A stretch of DNA of 64,000 nt from Clostridium sp. CAG:678 (GTDB taxonomy: Bacteria; Bacillota; Clostridia; Oscillospirales; Acutalibacteraceae), in contig HF991816.1 of the NCBI GenBank assembly GCA_000431535.1, positions 35,462 through 99,461 of the forward strand. Reading direction: 5' to 3'. This document shows, one piece after another, positions 9,901 to 18,902 of this stretch (position 1 is the stretch's first letter; the number at the start of each line of letters is the position of its first letter). Under the pieces are notes generated by a model, which did no database searches, had not been told where the DNA came from, and saw nothing but the letters and a program-made list of their open reading frames with translations. The position numbers were made by a program, and so were the translations under genes.

Positions 9901-10419
9901 CGAAATCAAGCCGCTTTCGTCCTTTGGATTTGAAAGCGTTTCCACCAGTTTGATGAAATCGGGATCATTCTCCTCGTAAAACGCATCCAGAACCGTATTC
10001 AAGGCGTTATCGGAAAGAATATCCGCTTCAGCATTATCCAGAATGGAAAGATCCTGACTGACGGAAAGGTCAAAAAAATTCTCTTTAACCAGATTGAGGC
10101 AAAATGCGTCTATCGTGCATATTTTTGCCGATGGTATCAGGGAAAGTTGGCGCAGGATCCGCCTGTTTCCCGGAGCATCTTTCAATAGTTCTTCCAGTCT
10201 GGAGGATATACGCGCCTTCATTTCCGCAGCGGCAGGGATCGTAAAGGTTACGATCAGAAGTTTGTCTATATCCACCGGATCCGATTCACTTGTGATAATA
10301 CGAACTACGCGTTCCACAAGCACTGCTGTTTTTCCCGAACCCGCGGCAGCGGAAACAATTATATTGCCGCCTTTGGCAAGAATCGCGTCATTTTGCGGTT
10401 CAGTCCACTGTTTTGCCAT
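6919..10419 (-). CDS. addA: ATP-dependent helicase/nuclease subunit A (AddA)
   Basis: AddA is the UvrD-like 3'-5' helicase and one of the two nucleases of AddAB, which resects double-strand breaks for RecA loading. The 1166-residue protein has Walker A AAAGSGKT at 24-31, Walker B with the Q motif in LVDEYQDTNEAQD near 395, further SF1 helicase motifs such as IHHSKGLEFPVVIL and LYVAVTRAKE, and a C-terminal RecB-type nuclease motif (GISDCVFEENGELVLVDYKT) near 1090. Length is near that of B. subtilis AddA. Its start lies 20 bases inside addB, with a GGAGGTG site, so the two subunits are co-translated. It ends the long ligA operon; I see no clear terminator after it. Confidence 0.96.
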   Translation of the reverse strand: MAKQWTEPQNDAILAKGGNIIVSAAAGSGKTAVLVERVVRIITSESDPVDIDKLLIVTFTIPAAAEMKARISSRLEELLKDAPGNRRILRQLSLIPSAKICTIDAFCLNLVKENFFDLSVSQDLSILDNAEADILSDNALNTVLDAFYEENDPDFIKLVETLSNPKDESGLISAVKNTYNYISAQPMPLLWLSRMIDAYKPGTPFENSVWYAAAVESVSDKLHYAMKLSDECLAFIDEQDSCAGYYMEILGAENAQCNRLICALELGWDNLIEELSNLEFPRFYPSKKSFETPGYKDEIVSRRNFYKDILNALRKEITIPSSRFEEDNAALYPILQTLYKVVARFSEEYMKHKQERNAYTFSDIEHFALDLLMDVDEDGNIVKSNVAKELESSFYEILVDEYQDTNEAQDTLFWLLSNGSNRFMVGDVKQSIYKFRLAMPYIFNQKKETYRDYNQDSPAGDARVILDRNFRSRKDICDFTNFLFSIFMSKKAGELDYNEKEYLNCGAVYPERQEPCISLKITDGCKSPDMDECEAAEIAKLIQKKIKAQEQVTDNGRERNIKFGDFAILLRSSKNHIDTYDRVLNSFGIPTVCETNANLLECAEIKMLLSLLKVIDNPSRDIPMLSVMMSSFYGFTADELAEIKLESGGAKHSLYTSVVNSKSEKAVSFIKEIQMFSKTAVTMNISSFIQYICEYKSVFAYMNALGNAMQRNANINAFIAFARNFDASSGVGLTSFLRLIDGIAESGEGIKAAELNAGSENAVKIMSIHHSKGLEFPVVILAGTSRKYNYSDLNNNILFNERFGVSLKRHNEEQLYRMETLPNKILKNINKSAALSENLRVLYVAVTRAKEQFIAMLSYENLENRILSDAVKIAGGTMDPCICRDISCDADFLLCCALLHPDGGELRSSSPVAVRVLDSSFSMNIEVCNFETEDTFSSDLEPAEPDASVIELIDERVNYKYPGLKNIHITAKLNASELDKKDAHQEFFALSKPAFMNDGGLTPGQKGTAMHTFMQFCNYKLASEDIEKEISRLAECGFLTEIQAQSLNRKQLRDFFMSDFASRMFSSGHIYREIKISSFVKANEVFDTDSEEQVLVRGISDCVFEENGELVLVDYKTDRVKTESELLERYKNQIAFYRKVIEKTLQKPVKSAVLYSFSLSKVCKYG

Positions 10420-13400
10420 CCTGCACCTCCTCCAAAACCGAGATCACTTTACTATCATCCATCTGGATCATTTCGCGTTTATGAATATATTTCTTACTTG
10501 CGCACACATCGCTGTAATCGCAGTAATCACAGGTGTAATTATGATCTTTGCCGTTTATGGGATTCTGTTCAATATGGCCCGCATGCAATCCGTTCCCCAT
10601 CTCGGCGATCAGGGTATCGATCTTTTTTGCGATCCTGCCAAGTCCTTCAAGGGAGGCAAAACACCCTTTCAAACCGCTTTTGGTGTAATGAACAGGGATA
10701 AACCTGCCTTTTACGCCATCTTCCATCTCATTTAAAATATCATGCTCCTGATCATAGAGGACGATGCCTTTCATTTTATACTCGGAATCCGCATCCGCTT
10801 TAAGGGTCTGCTCTGCATCCCCGCCGTCCACAGAAAACACAGATCTCGCGGCATGCATATAAAGCACACCGGCAGGTATGCCGCTGAAGCGGCTTTTCTT
10901 ATCCGAACAGATCGTAAACAAATACACAAACATCTGCAGGTTCAGACCATAGAGCACATCTGAAAGTTTAAACTTTTTATTTCCAGATTTATAATCTACA
11001 ACGCGAATATATTTTTCGCCGTCCTTATTTAGCACGTCTACCCTGTCCACAGCGCCCCTGATACGCACTGTGCCGTCCTCCAGTTGTATAACGGAGGGCT
11101 GAACATCGCCGTCCTGATCAATGGAAAGTTCAAACGCCTCTGCTTGAAACGAAGAATGCGCAAATTCATCCGCAAGACGGATCACAACACTATACAGCAT
11201 TTTGGACAGGCGCATAAACTGGTACTTAAAACGCTTTGTAAATTCCGTTGTGTCGCCAAGCTGCGTTTCAAAATACTGATTTAGATATTTATTGACAATG
11301 ATACGAATGTGCGCTTCGCTTTCCCCGGAAAGTTTTTTGGTTCCGACTTCGCTTAAAACATGTTCAAGCACATAATGGATAACCGTGCCCGTTTGCATTG
11401 CGTTCATCTGGGCTTTTTGGAGCGGACGCGCCATCAGACCGAATTTGCAGAAATAACGAAAACGGCAGTTAAAATAATCTTCTAAACGTGATGCGGAAAG
11501 ATACATATCTTTGCCGAAAAGTTTTTTTGAATTTTCCTTATTATTAAGAGAAATCTCTTCATTTTCAAAAAGAAGTTTCACAGAATGATATCTGCTGTCT
11601 TTTTCAAAATACTTCTTTAAAGATTCCGAAAAGGAAGTATTCTCGCCGAACTTTGCCGCCATAAGGTCAAAGGCAGAAGTCCGGCTCTCAACAAGTTCCG
11701 TTTCCGGAATATCCTCATATCGGTAAACTTCCATAGCGGGAAACATGGTGCGCAGTGAAGTAATGAGCGATGAAGGCGCGTCATTTTTGACATTACCCTC
11801 ATAGGAGACAAACAGTTTATCCGATGCAACACTAAGCGCCATATAAGCAAAATATCTTTCCTGGTATGTAAGGGTTTCGCCGAAAGAATAGAGCGTAAAA
11901 TCATTTTCACTGAGGGCTATCCTGTCATTCTCCGTTAGCAAACCGCCGCTGAAAACAGATTTTGGAAATTCGCCTTCATTCGCACCCAAAACAAAAACGA
12001 TTTTTGGGTTATCGGCGCGCATTCTGTCCGCCTGACCAAACTGAACACAGTCAATGCCCTGCGGAAGAACGCCGAGATCCTCAGAGTGAATCATGATCGA
12101 AAACAGATCCGCGTAATCTTTTACACGCATAGACTCGCTGCCGGATACCACCGCAAGATCATTCAAGATATTCATCAAAAGATCCCAAACACGCTGCTGT
12201 TCATCTGCAAGCGCATCTTTTCCGAGTTCATTCAGGTCAGATGCAAGCGATTTCAGTTTTCGATTTGCGCCAAAAGAGAGCAACGCATGATAAACGGCTG
12301 CACTGATTCCGGCGGCATCAGAATCCTTAACGGCATTTTTAAATTGAATGAGCCGGGAATATAAGTATTCCCTTGCCTGATTGATTTTTTCAAGCACTTT
12401 TTTATCATATTCTGATAATTCAGACGAAAAGCCTTTGGCGGAATTTACAAAAGGCACGCCCCATTTTTTAACGCCGCTGATGTTCCACATGTATATATAA
12501 TTTTCCAGTGTGTTCACATCCGTGGGAGCAAGCGCCGGCAGTCCTGTTTTTGCAAGGCTGAGGATATCTTCTGATCTGAACGAATATACAACGGTTCTTA
12601 AAAGAAAGCGTACAAAAGCAACTACGGGCTGGGCGCCAATACTTTGCCGTTCATCATCAAAAAACGGAATTTCATATTTTCTGAATGCATAGGAAAGTTC
12701 ACTTCTGTATTTTTCGGTATCCCGGCAGATAACGGCAATCTCACCAGCCCTGCAGCCCGCTCTTAATTCTTTTTTGATCATTAAAGCTGCATGATCGCAC
12801 TCATCAGAGATGCTTTTTGCCTTAAAAATACTTATGGAATCAGGCTGTTCATCGATTACTGCGGCATTTTGCGAATAGAGCTGTTTTTCGCAAAGCAAAA
12901 GGAATTTGTTTTGTGTTCTGTAATTTTTATCAAGTTGTATTATGCGATAATCCAAGCCCGTATCTGCCGCGATTCTGATCACGGTTGCCGCGGTTTTATT
13001 AATATAGGAAAACAGATCATATTCCTGCTCTTGCCCGAATGAATCCGTTGCAAGCGTAATATAAACATCTTGTGAATCCTGAATGATCCGTTCGAGGATC
13101 TTTATCTCATTGGCAACGAACCCGTTAAAGCCATCAATAAAAACCGTTTTTCCTTTCAGAAAAGACGTTTCGGCAAGTCTGGTGTAAAGACGTGTCATCT
13201 CATCTGCAGAGTCGAAATAAACGCCGCTAATGAGTTCTTCATATTTTTCAATGATCTTTGAAATATCAGATAATTTACCTGAAAGCAGTTTTCTGTTTAT
13301 CCGCTCAGAAGCAGATTGAATATCCTGCCAGGATTTTGCGCAGGATTTCATTTCATCATAAATATCCGTCATGGAGGATATGAAAGACGCCGTGTTTGTT

Positions 13401-13729
13401 TTATTGGCAAAAACGGTTAGTTCATCCTTAACAAAATCCATAGCCTTTTTCATCAGGACTGCCTTGGCGCCCTTGGAAAGGACAGGCAGTGTATCTCCGC
13501 CGTACAGGCGTTTGAGTTCATTGGAAAGCCGTGTAAAAGACAGATTCTGAACAGAATTGACCCGGCTTTCGCCGAGCATAGAAAGCAGCCTTTTTTCTGC
13601 GGTGAAATTATACTGCTCCGGAGTCAGGAGCAGTATATCTTGATTTCCGCTTTCGGCAAGAGATTGAATTTTATGAAAGCAATATTCAGTTTTGCCGTAA
13701 CCGGCACGGCCTAAAATTAAATACAGCAT
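10400..13729 (-). CDS. addB: ATP-dependent helicase/deoxyribonuclease subunit B (AddB)
   Basis: Partner of AddA: an inactive-helicase subunit that recognises Chi and carries the second nuclease. The 1109-residue protein begins MLYLILGRAGYGKTEYC with a Walker A at residues 7-14. Near the C terminus it has the nuclease motif RVVDYKSGNK, and the iron-sulfur cysteines typical of AddB: one in the stretch YFNCRFRYFC near 750-760 and three in CDYCDYSDVC near 1078. Start ATG at 13729 shares one base with the upstream stop (TAATG) and has AAGGT upstream. It overlaps addA by 20 bases. Confidence 0.95.
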   Translation of the reverse strand: MLYLILGRAGYGKTEYCFHKIQSLAESGNQDILLLTPEQYNFTAEKRLLSMLGESRVNSVQNLSFTRLSNELKRLYGGDTLPVLSKGAKAVLMKKAMDFVKDELTVFANKTNTASFISSMTDIYDEMKSCAKSWQDIQSASERINRKLLSGKLSDISKIIEKYEELISGVYFDSADEMTRLYTRLAETSFLKGKTVFIDGFNGFVANEIKILERIIQDSQDVYITLATDSFGQEQEYDLFSYINKTAATVIRIAADTGLDYRIIQLDKNYRTQNKFLLLCEKQLYSQNAAVIDEQPDSISIFKAKSISDECDHAALMIKKELRAGCRAGEIAVICRDTEKYRSELSYAFRKYEIPFFDDERQSIGAQPVVAFVRFLLRTVVYSFRSEDILSLAKTGLPALAPTDVNTLENYIYMWNISGVKKWGVPFVNSAKGFSSELSEYDKKVLEKINQAREYLYSRLIQFKNAVKDSDAAGISAAVYHALLSFGANRKLKSLASDLNELGKDALADEQQRVWDLLMNILNDLAVVSGSESMRVKDYADLFSIMIHSEDLGVLPQGIDCVQFGQADRMRADNPKIVFVLGANEGEFPKSVFSGGLLTENDRIALSENDFTLYSFGETLTYQERYFAYMALSVASDKLFVSYEGNVKNDAPSSLITSLRTMFPAMEVYRYEDIPETELVESRTSAFDLMAAKFGENTSFSESLKKYFEKDSRYHSVKLLFENEEISLNNKENSKKLFGKDMYLSASRLEDYFNCRFRYFCKFGLMARPLQKAQMNAMQTGTVIHYVLEHVLSEVGTKKLSGESEAHIRIIVNKYLNQYFETQLGDTTEFTKRFKYQFMRLSKMLYSVVIRLADEFAHSSFQAEAFELSIDQDGDVQPSVIQLEDGTVRIRGAVDRVDVLNKDGEKYIRVVDYKSGNKKFKLSDVLYGLNLQMFVYLFTICSDKKSRFSGIPAGVLYMHAARSVFSVDGGDAEQTLKADADSEYKMKGIVLYDQEHDILNEMEDGVKGRFIPVHYTKSGLKGCFASLEGLGRIAKKIDTLIAEMGNGLHAGHIEQNPINGKDHNYTCDYCDYSDVCASKKYIHKREMIQMDDSKVISVLEEVQDGKTVD

Positions 13730-15231
13730 TACAATACCTTATTAAAATCCTTAAGATCCAGTTTATCAAAACAAATTAAATGCTTTTGGACTTCTGCCGC
13801 AACCTTTGCGCAGATTCCGATTTCCTGTGATTCCAAATTGAGCGGCAGTATCGGATCGTGCACGGAAAGCCGCAGCAAAAACCAACCGCCGTTAAAATTG
13901 ATACGGACACCCTCATAATTTTCTGTTTCTATTTGCCACGAATCGTTTAACGCCGCATACGCCTTAAGAGAATCCATTACCTGTTGGCCATACGCTTTGA
14001 AATCTCTATCGTTTATGGGGATTCTGATCTCTATACTTTCAGCAGGTTCTTTGAGATCAGATATCAAATCATTTATATCCTTGCCCTGCTTTTTCAAAAC
14101 GGCCAGCAGAGATATAATTTTTGCGGCAAGATAAGCGCCGTCATCCAGAAAATAATTTTCTTTCAGCGCAGCGTGCCCGCTGGTTTCGATCGCAAGAGGG
14201 CAGTTCACACCCTGCGCGTTTAATTCAATGGCTTTGTCGATCACATTTTTATATCCGCGTTTAAATCGGAGTTGTTTGCCGCCGAGACGGTGTTCAATAA
14301 AATCACGCAAACCGTCAGAAGTCAGGCTGTCCGTCACAATTGTACCACCCGGCGCGTTCTGGAGCACAATCGCACTTGCAAGCGCAACCAAACGGTTTCT
14401 GTTAATCTCTTTTCCGTCGCAGGAAACACAGCCCATGCGGTCCACATCCGTGTCAAAAATGATTCCAAGATCCGATTTTGTTTCCAAAACCATATTCTTT
14501 GCACATTCCATTGCGCGAGTGTTCTCCGGATTCGGCACATGATATGGAAACATACCATCCGGCTCCAGGTATCGGCTGCCGGAGACATCTGCGCCCAAAG
14601 GCGCAAGAACCTGCCTGGCATAAAATCCGCCGGCGCCGTTCCCCGCGTCAACGGAAATTTTTATACCTTTTAGCGGCTTTTCTCCACTATTCACCGAATT
14701 TTTTATTATGTTTCTGAGATAAGCCGAATAGGCGCTCATGAAATCATAGTTTTGAATTTTGCCGTTTCCACTGCCGGGAGTGATATCGTAGGCAAGATTC
14801 AGGATCTCTTCTACCTCATATCCTTCCAGCCCGCCGTTCGGTGTGAAAAACTTAAGTCCGTTTTTCTGAAACGGGTGGTGAGACGCAGTGATCTCAAGCG
14901 ATGCGGAAACCTGAATATCGGAAACAATTGCCATAAACATGGCGGGCGTTGCGCAAAGACCGCAGTCATAAACCTCCGCTCCCTCTGCGCAAAAAGCGGA
15001 TACTGCAGCTTTTCGGATCCGGTCAGCCGAGATTCTGGAGTCATGACCCACAGCAATGCGGAAATCCTTACATTTAAATTTTGCTTTGTACCACCTTACA
15101 AATGCTGTGCAGACAGAACGCACAACTTCATCCGTCAACTGTATCTTTTCTATATCGGTTTCCACGGCAGTGCCTCTGATATCGCTGCCGCTCTTCAATT
15201 TCATCAGTTCATCTTTTGTAATAGTCTGCAT
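13729..15231 (-). CDS. Phosphohexomutase (phosphomannomutase/phosphoglucomutase family)
   Basis: Alpha-D-phosphohexomutase of about 500 residues that moves a phosphate between C1 and C6 of a hexose phosphate. The phosphoserine loop reads TASHHP instead of the usual TASHNP, with the serine kept. The metal loop is DTDVDRMG (three Asp kept) and the sugar-binding motif is ETSGHAA. Mannose or glucose phosphate cannot be told apart from sequence. The frame opens at 15261, but the ATG at 15231 has GAGGGA seven bases upstream and is the better start, giving a 23-base overlap with the DUF2461 gene. It sits directly before addB in the operon. Confidence 0.88.
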   Translation of the reverse strand: MQTITKDELMKLKSGSDIRGTAVETDIEKIQLTDEVVRSVCTAFVRWYKAKFKCKDFRIAVGHDSRISADRIRKAAVSAFCAEGAEVYDCGLCATPAMFMAIVSDIQVSASLEITASHHPFQKNGLKFFTPNGGLEGYEVEEILNLAYDITPGSGNGKIQNYDFMSAYSAYLRNIIKNSVNSGEKPLKGIKISVDAGNGAGGFYARQVLAPLGADVSGSRYLEPDGMFPYHVPNPENTRAMECAKNMVLETKSDLGIIFDTDVDRMGCVSCDGKEINRNRLVALASAIVLQNAPGGTIVTDSLTSDGLRDFIEHRLGGKQLRFKRGYKNVIDKAIELNAQGVNCPLAIETSGHAALKENYFLDDGAYLAAKIISLLAVLKKQGKDINDLISDLKEPAESIEIRIPINDRDFKAYGQQVMDSLKAYAALNDSWQIETENYEGVRINFNGGWFLLRLSVHDPILPLNLESQEIGICAKVAAEVQKHLICFDKLDLKDFNKVL

Positions 15232-15925
15232 TGATAAGTCCCTCATTAAAAGCGTTGTCATATGCCTCGATCAAAAATTCATACATGGGAGACGAGGTTT
15301 TGATCATTTTTCTCATATCGTCTATGATTTTGGTGGTAGCGATCCTTTTTAAATCCTTCTTCCAAACACAGAAAACCATGCTTTTTGCGTTCAGATATTT
15401 TTTCAGTTCCTCGGGCGCATTCGGTATTTTATCTTTTTTATAAAATTCGTCCGTTGCGTATTTCAGACCGGCCTTTTCTGCGCAGTCAACCGCGTTCAGC
15501 CACCGTTCAGGCTCTTTGACGATCAGTTTTCTGACCTCATCAAACTGCGCGGGTTTTCCGGTCCACATGCCCAGTCCGTAAGCATAGCCCTCCGGTTTAA
15601 ATTCAAACCAATAAAAAGGCGCAAAAGGATATTCAAATTTATTGCGCCTAAACATGACCCAAAGATTCTCTCTATACAGGAGTTTGCTTTTTGTGCGCCG
15701 GGTATCTCTTCTGATACGGGAAACGATATAGGTTGGACTTGTATCCATAAGCGGATCCAGATCACACAAAAGATCAGAAAGGTCAAGCACCATCTGCCGC
15801 ATCGGTATAGTAGCGCCTTGTTTCAGTTCTTCCTTATGCGCTTCATAAAACGCTTTGGAATCATGAAAGCGGTTTAAAGAAAGCAGTTCGATTGTTTCAG
15901 GCTGAATGCCTTTATAATTATACAT
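15209..15925 (-). CDS. DUF2461 family protein
   Basis: Cytoplasmic protein of 238 residues. It matches DUF2461 (TIGR02453-like) by its opening GIQPETIELLSLNRFHDSK..YEAHK, the central SRIRRDTRRTKSKLLYRENLW and the aromatic stretch APFYWFEFKPEGYAYGLGMW. The family occurs widely in bacteria and has no proven function. The ATG at 15925 has a GGAGGT site seven bases upstream and overlaps the preceding stop by 8 bases; the open frame extends further upstream but without a ribosome site. Confidence 0.85.
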   Translation of the reverse strand: MYNYKGIQPETIELLSLNRFHDSKAFYEAHKEELKQGATIPMRQMVLDLSDLLCDLDPLMDTSPTYIVSRIRRDTRRTKSKLLYRENLWVMFRRNKFEYPFAPFYWFEFKPEGYAYGLGMWTGKPAQFDEVRKLIVKEPERWLNAVDCAEKAGLKYATDEFYKKDKIPNAPEELKKYLNAKSMVFCVWKKDLKRIATTKIIDDMRKMIKTSSPMYEFLIEAYDNAFNEGLINADYYKR

Positions 15926-17183
15926 TAAGCAGACCTCCGTCAAGCATTTTCTGCGCAGCAAGCAGCGCGCAGAGTTTTGCGGCATGAAATGTAAGGCCGC
16001 CCTGGATCCAAGCGTAATATGGTTCTCGTATGGGAGCGTCAGCAGAAAGTTCTATAGACGATCCCATCGTAAACGCGCCGGCGGCCATCACCACTTTGCT
16101 GTCATAACCGGGCATATCCCACGGTTCCGGAGTAAGATAACTGTCTATCGGGCTACCGCTCTGGATTCCCTGGCAGAAAGCCACAAGACGATCTTCGTTC
16201 CCGAGTCCCAGAGACTGAACAATATCTCCTCTTTGCGCATCATACGCAGGAGTTGTATCAAATCCGAATCCGCTGAAAAGCGCGGCAATATAAACGGCGC
16301 TTTTCAGCGCTTCTCCAACCGTATGGGGCGCGTAAAACAACCCCATATAAAGTTCACGGTTCATGCCGAGAGTAGCGCCTACTTCTTTGCCGAGACCTGG
16401 CGTAGTTAACCGATAAGCGCACTTTTCAACAAGATCTTTTCTACCGGCAATATAACCGCCTGTTCTTGCCATGCCGCCGCCTGCATTTTTAATCAGCGAT
16501 CCGGCAACAAGATCAGCGCCTACATCGCACGGCTCCTGTTTCTGTACAAATTCGCCGTAACAGTTATCAACCATAACGATCACATTCGGATTTTTTGCCT
16601 TTGCAACTTGCACAACTTTTTCTATTTCACTGATCAAAAGGCTCGGTCTAAGTTCATATCCGCGACTGCGCTGAATGTAGACCATCGTAACGGAATCATC
16701 CACTTGGCGGCCGATTGCGTCATAATCCAAACGTCCGTCTTTCAGCGGTACTTCATCATAAGCAATCCCAAAATCCTTAAGTGAACCCATACCCTCTCCG
16801 GATATACCGATTACATTATGTATAGTATCATACGGTGTGCCGGTAACGGAAAGTATTTTATCACCCGGGCGCAGAACGCCGAACAGAGCCGTGGCCAGCG
16901 TGTGTGTGCCGCATGTAAAATTATGGCGCACCAGCGCGTCTTCCGCGCCGAATACGTCTGCCCAGATCGCATCCAGCGTTTCCCTGCCGCGGTCACCATA
17001 GCCGTAACCTGTGGTAGACACAAAATGACTTTCTGAAACGCCGTGTTTAATAAACGCTCTGATTACTTTCTGCTGATTATATTCCGTAATTTCATCAATC
17101 GTTTCAAACTGTTTTTTTACTTTTTCCAGCGCCTGATCCGACGCTTTCAGAATTCTGCTGTCTATATCAAAAAAAGGGGTCAT
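15918..17183 (-). CDS. PLP-dependent enzyme, methionine gamma-lyase-like (YnbB/aluminium resistance family)
   Basis: A 421-residue fold-type I pyridoxal-phosphate enzyme. The stretch GSLIKNAGGGMARTGGYIAG near 235 holds the lysine expected to bind PLP, and VDNCYGEF near 210 the aspartate that contacts the ring nitrogen. The family (Met_gamma_lyase, often annotated as aluminium resistance protein) is common in Firmicutes but its substrate is not well defined. The start is the ATG at 17183, eight bases after GGAGA; an in-frame GTG at 17198 lies within the ribosome site. The ATG overlaps the GNAT stop (ATGA). Confidence 0.88.
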   Translation of the reverse strand: MTPFFDIDSRILKASDQALEKVKKQFETIDEITEYNQQKVIRAFIKHGVSESHFVSTTGYGYGDRGRETLDAIWADVFGAEDALVRHNFTCGTHTLATALFGVLRPGDKILSVTGTPYDTIHNVIGISGEGMGSLKDFGIAYDEVPLKDGRLDYDAIGRQVDDSVTMVYIQRSRGYELRPSLLISEIEKVVQVAKAKNPNVIVMVDNCYGEFVQKQEPCDVGADLVAGSLIKNAGGGMARTGGYIAGRKDLVEKCAYRLTTPGLGKEVGATLGMNRELYMGLFYAPHTVGEALKSAVYIAALFSGFGFDTTPAYDAQRGDIVQSLGLGNEDRLVAFCQGIQSGSPIDSYLTPEPWDMPGYDSKVVMAAGAFTMGSSIELSADAPIREPYYAWIQGGLTFHAAKLCALLAAQKMLDGGLLNV

Positions 17184-17908
17184 CTGTAAATTCTCCACTG
17201 ATCTGTATTTTTAAATCCGAGTTCAAGATAAAACTGCTCATTTTTACTGTGCTCACGCATCAGATAGACCGTACCCGGCACCGTTTGGCACAGATACCGC
17301 ACCAAAGCCGAGGCATACCCTCGGTTTCGGTAAGCCGGATCTGTTTTGACACCGCTTAAAACAGCGCAGCCGTTATGAACGGAAGACAATAGCGCGCTGG
17401 AAAGCATTCTGCCGTTTTCAAAAACCGCGCATGCTTTTGCGGTTGACTTGGCAATTCTTCGGTGAATATCCGCATACCACATATCAAAAGCACCGTCATA
17501 CTCTAAAAAATCATAAAGGGCACGAAGCGGATCATAACTGTGCAAAGCGCAGATTGTCAAATTTGAATTTCCGGAATTTTTTTTATCGCGGGACGACATC
17601 ACCGTACCCTGATCAAACGAGCGGTCTAAAAGAAATCCGGCACTGCAAAGCAGTGAAGTAAAGCCATGCAAATTAAAAAACTCTGCCAATTCCGGCACAT
17701 CAGCCGAATCGGTATCTACCGCAAGCGTGATATCTGAATCCAAAATGCTGAATACGGCGGTGCATCTGCCTTGTTTCATCTGCCGGTAGAAAGCGGCAAA
17801 AGAATATCCGAAACCATACGTATCCACAAGAGATTTTATACGGATCGTATAAAGATCCACCGGCTTAAACGCATTTAATTTTTCAATATCGTTCAGTTTT
17901 TCAATCAT
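17180..17908 (-). CDS. GNAT family N-acetyltransferase
   Basis: A 242-residue protein whose C-terminal third carries a GNAT acetyl-CoA site: GVKTDPAYRNRGYASALVRY near 190 includes the R/Q-x-x-G-x-A/G loop (RNRGYA), followed by YLMREHSKNEQFYLELGF, the usual end of the fold. The N-terminal half is divergent and may determine substrate. The substrate is unknown. It overlaps the upstream M42 peptidase by 8 bases and the downstream PLP enzyme by 4, so it is coupled to both. The ribosome site before the ATG is weak, which fits coupled translation. Confidence 0.85.
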   Translation of the reverse strand: MIEKLNDIEKLNAFKPVDLYTIRIKSLVDTYGFGYSFAAFYRQMKQGRCTAVFSILDSDITLAVDTDSADVPELAEFFNLHGFTSLLCSAGFLLDRSFDQGTVMSSRDKKNSGNSNLTICALHSYDPLRALYDFLEYDGAFDMWYADIHRRIAKSTAKACAVFENGRMLSSALLSSVHNGCAVLSGVKTDPAYRNRGYASALVRYLCQTVPGTVYLMREHSKNEQFYLELGFKNTDQWRIYR

Positions 17909-18902
17909 AAAGTAAATTTAAAAATACCTTTAAAAACTTTCGGGTTTCGTCTATATCGCTTTTTTTAACAACACTGGAACCGGAATGAATGTAGCGGCAC
18001 GGCAGAGAAACAGCACAGACGCGGCAACCGCCCGCAGCCGTCTGTATGGCGCCTGCATCATTTCCGCCTGCAATCTTTGTTTTTGTCTGCACGGGTATGC
18101 CGTTATCTTTGGCAACTTTAAATGCTTTTTGGTACAGATCACGGTCATAAACCGTTCTGCCGTCCATATAGGAAATGACAGGGCCATGCCCAAGCAAACA
18201 ACAACGTTCAGCGCCGTGTACACCGTCTATATCCGACGCGGTTGTAGATTCCAGCACAACCGCAACATCCGGTTGCACTCGAAACGCAGTGCATGCCGCA
18301 CCGCGCAGACCCACCTCTTCCTGCACCTGAAAACAAAAATAGGTATCGTATTCCAGATCACCTTGGATCAGCTCTATCAACAGCATGCAGCCGATCCTGT
18401 CATCAAGCGCTTTTGCTTTTAAAAGTCCGTTTCCAAACTCGCAATAATCCGAGATAAAATACACAAAATCACCGGACGCAGCAATCTTTTCTGCCTCTTC
18501 CCTGCTGTTTGCACCGATATCTATAAGAAATTCACTGAATTTAGGCGCAGAATCCTTTTCTTCACTACTCATCAGATGCACAGCTTTTGCGCCGACCACA
18601 CCGATTCTGCCATTCACATTCAAACGGCGGGTCAGAACCACTTCCGGCTCAATACCGCCTACAGGGGCAAACTTGAAATAACCGTCTTCCGTAACGGATG
18701 TAATGATAAAACCGACTTCATCCATATGCGCGCTCAGCATAACCTTTTTATCCGGCGTTTTTCTGCCTTTTTTATAAGCAATCACAGAGCCGAGCGCATC
18801 CACCTTATATTCACATTTGCCTTTGATCTGATCAATGATATAGTTTCTTACTGCACTTTCATCGCCGGATGTTCCGTTTAAAAGGCACAATTCCTTAAGC
18901 AT
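17901..18902 (-). CDS. M42 family metallopeptidase (first of two)
   Basis: Zinc or cobalt aminopeptidase of the M42 (TET/glutamyl aminopeptidase, FrvX) family, 333 residues, cytoplasmic, usually a dodecamer that trims peptides. Metal ligands are visible in SAHMDEVGF, ALDDRIG, QEEVGLRG, the LESTTASD stretch and RYIHS; GGNDAGAIQ precedes the last. The ATG at 18902 has GGTGAG just upstream and removes a 12-residue extension of the open frame. It overlaps the next M42 gene by 8 bases. Both copies keep all expected ligands, so both are probably active, with different specificities. Confidence 0.93.
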   Translation of the reverse strand: MLKELCLLNGTSGDESAVRNYIIDQIKGKCEYKVDALGSVIAYKKGRKTPDKKVMLSAHMDEVGFIITSVTEDGYFKFAPVGGIEPEVVLTRRLNVNGRIGVVGAKAVHLMSSEEKDSAPKFSEFLIDIGANSREEAEKIAASGDFVYFISDYCEFGNGLLKAKALDDRIGCMLLIELIQGDLEYDTYFCFQVQEEVGLRGAACTAFRVQPDVAVVLESTTASDIDGVHGAERCCLLGHGPVISYMDGRTVYDRDLYQKAFKVAKDNGIPVQTKTKIAGGNDAGAIQTAAGGCRVCAVSLPCRYIHSGSSVVKKSDIDETRKFLKVFLNLLYD

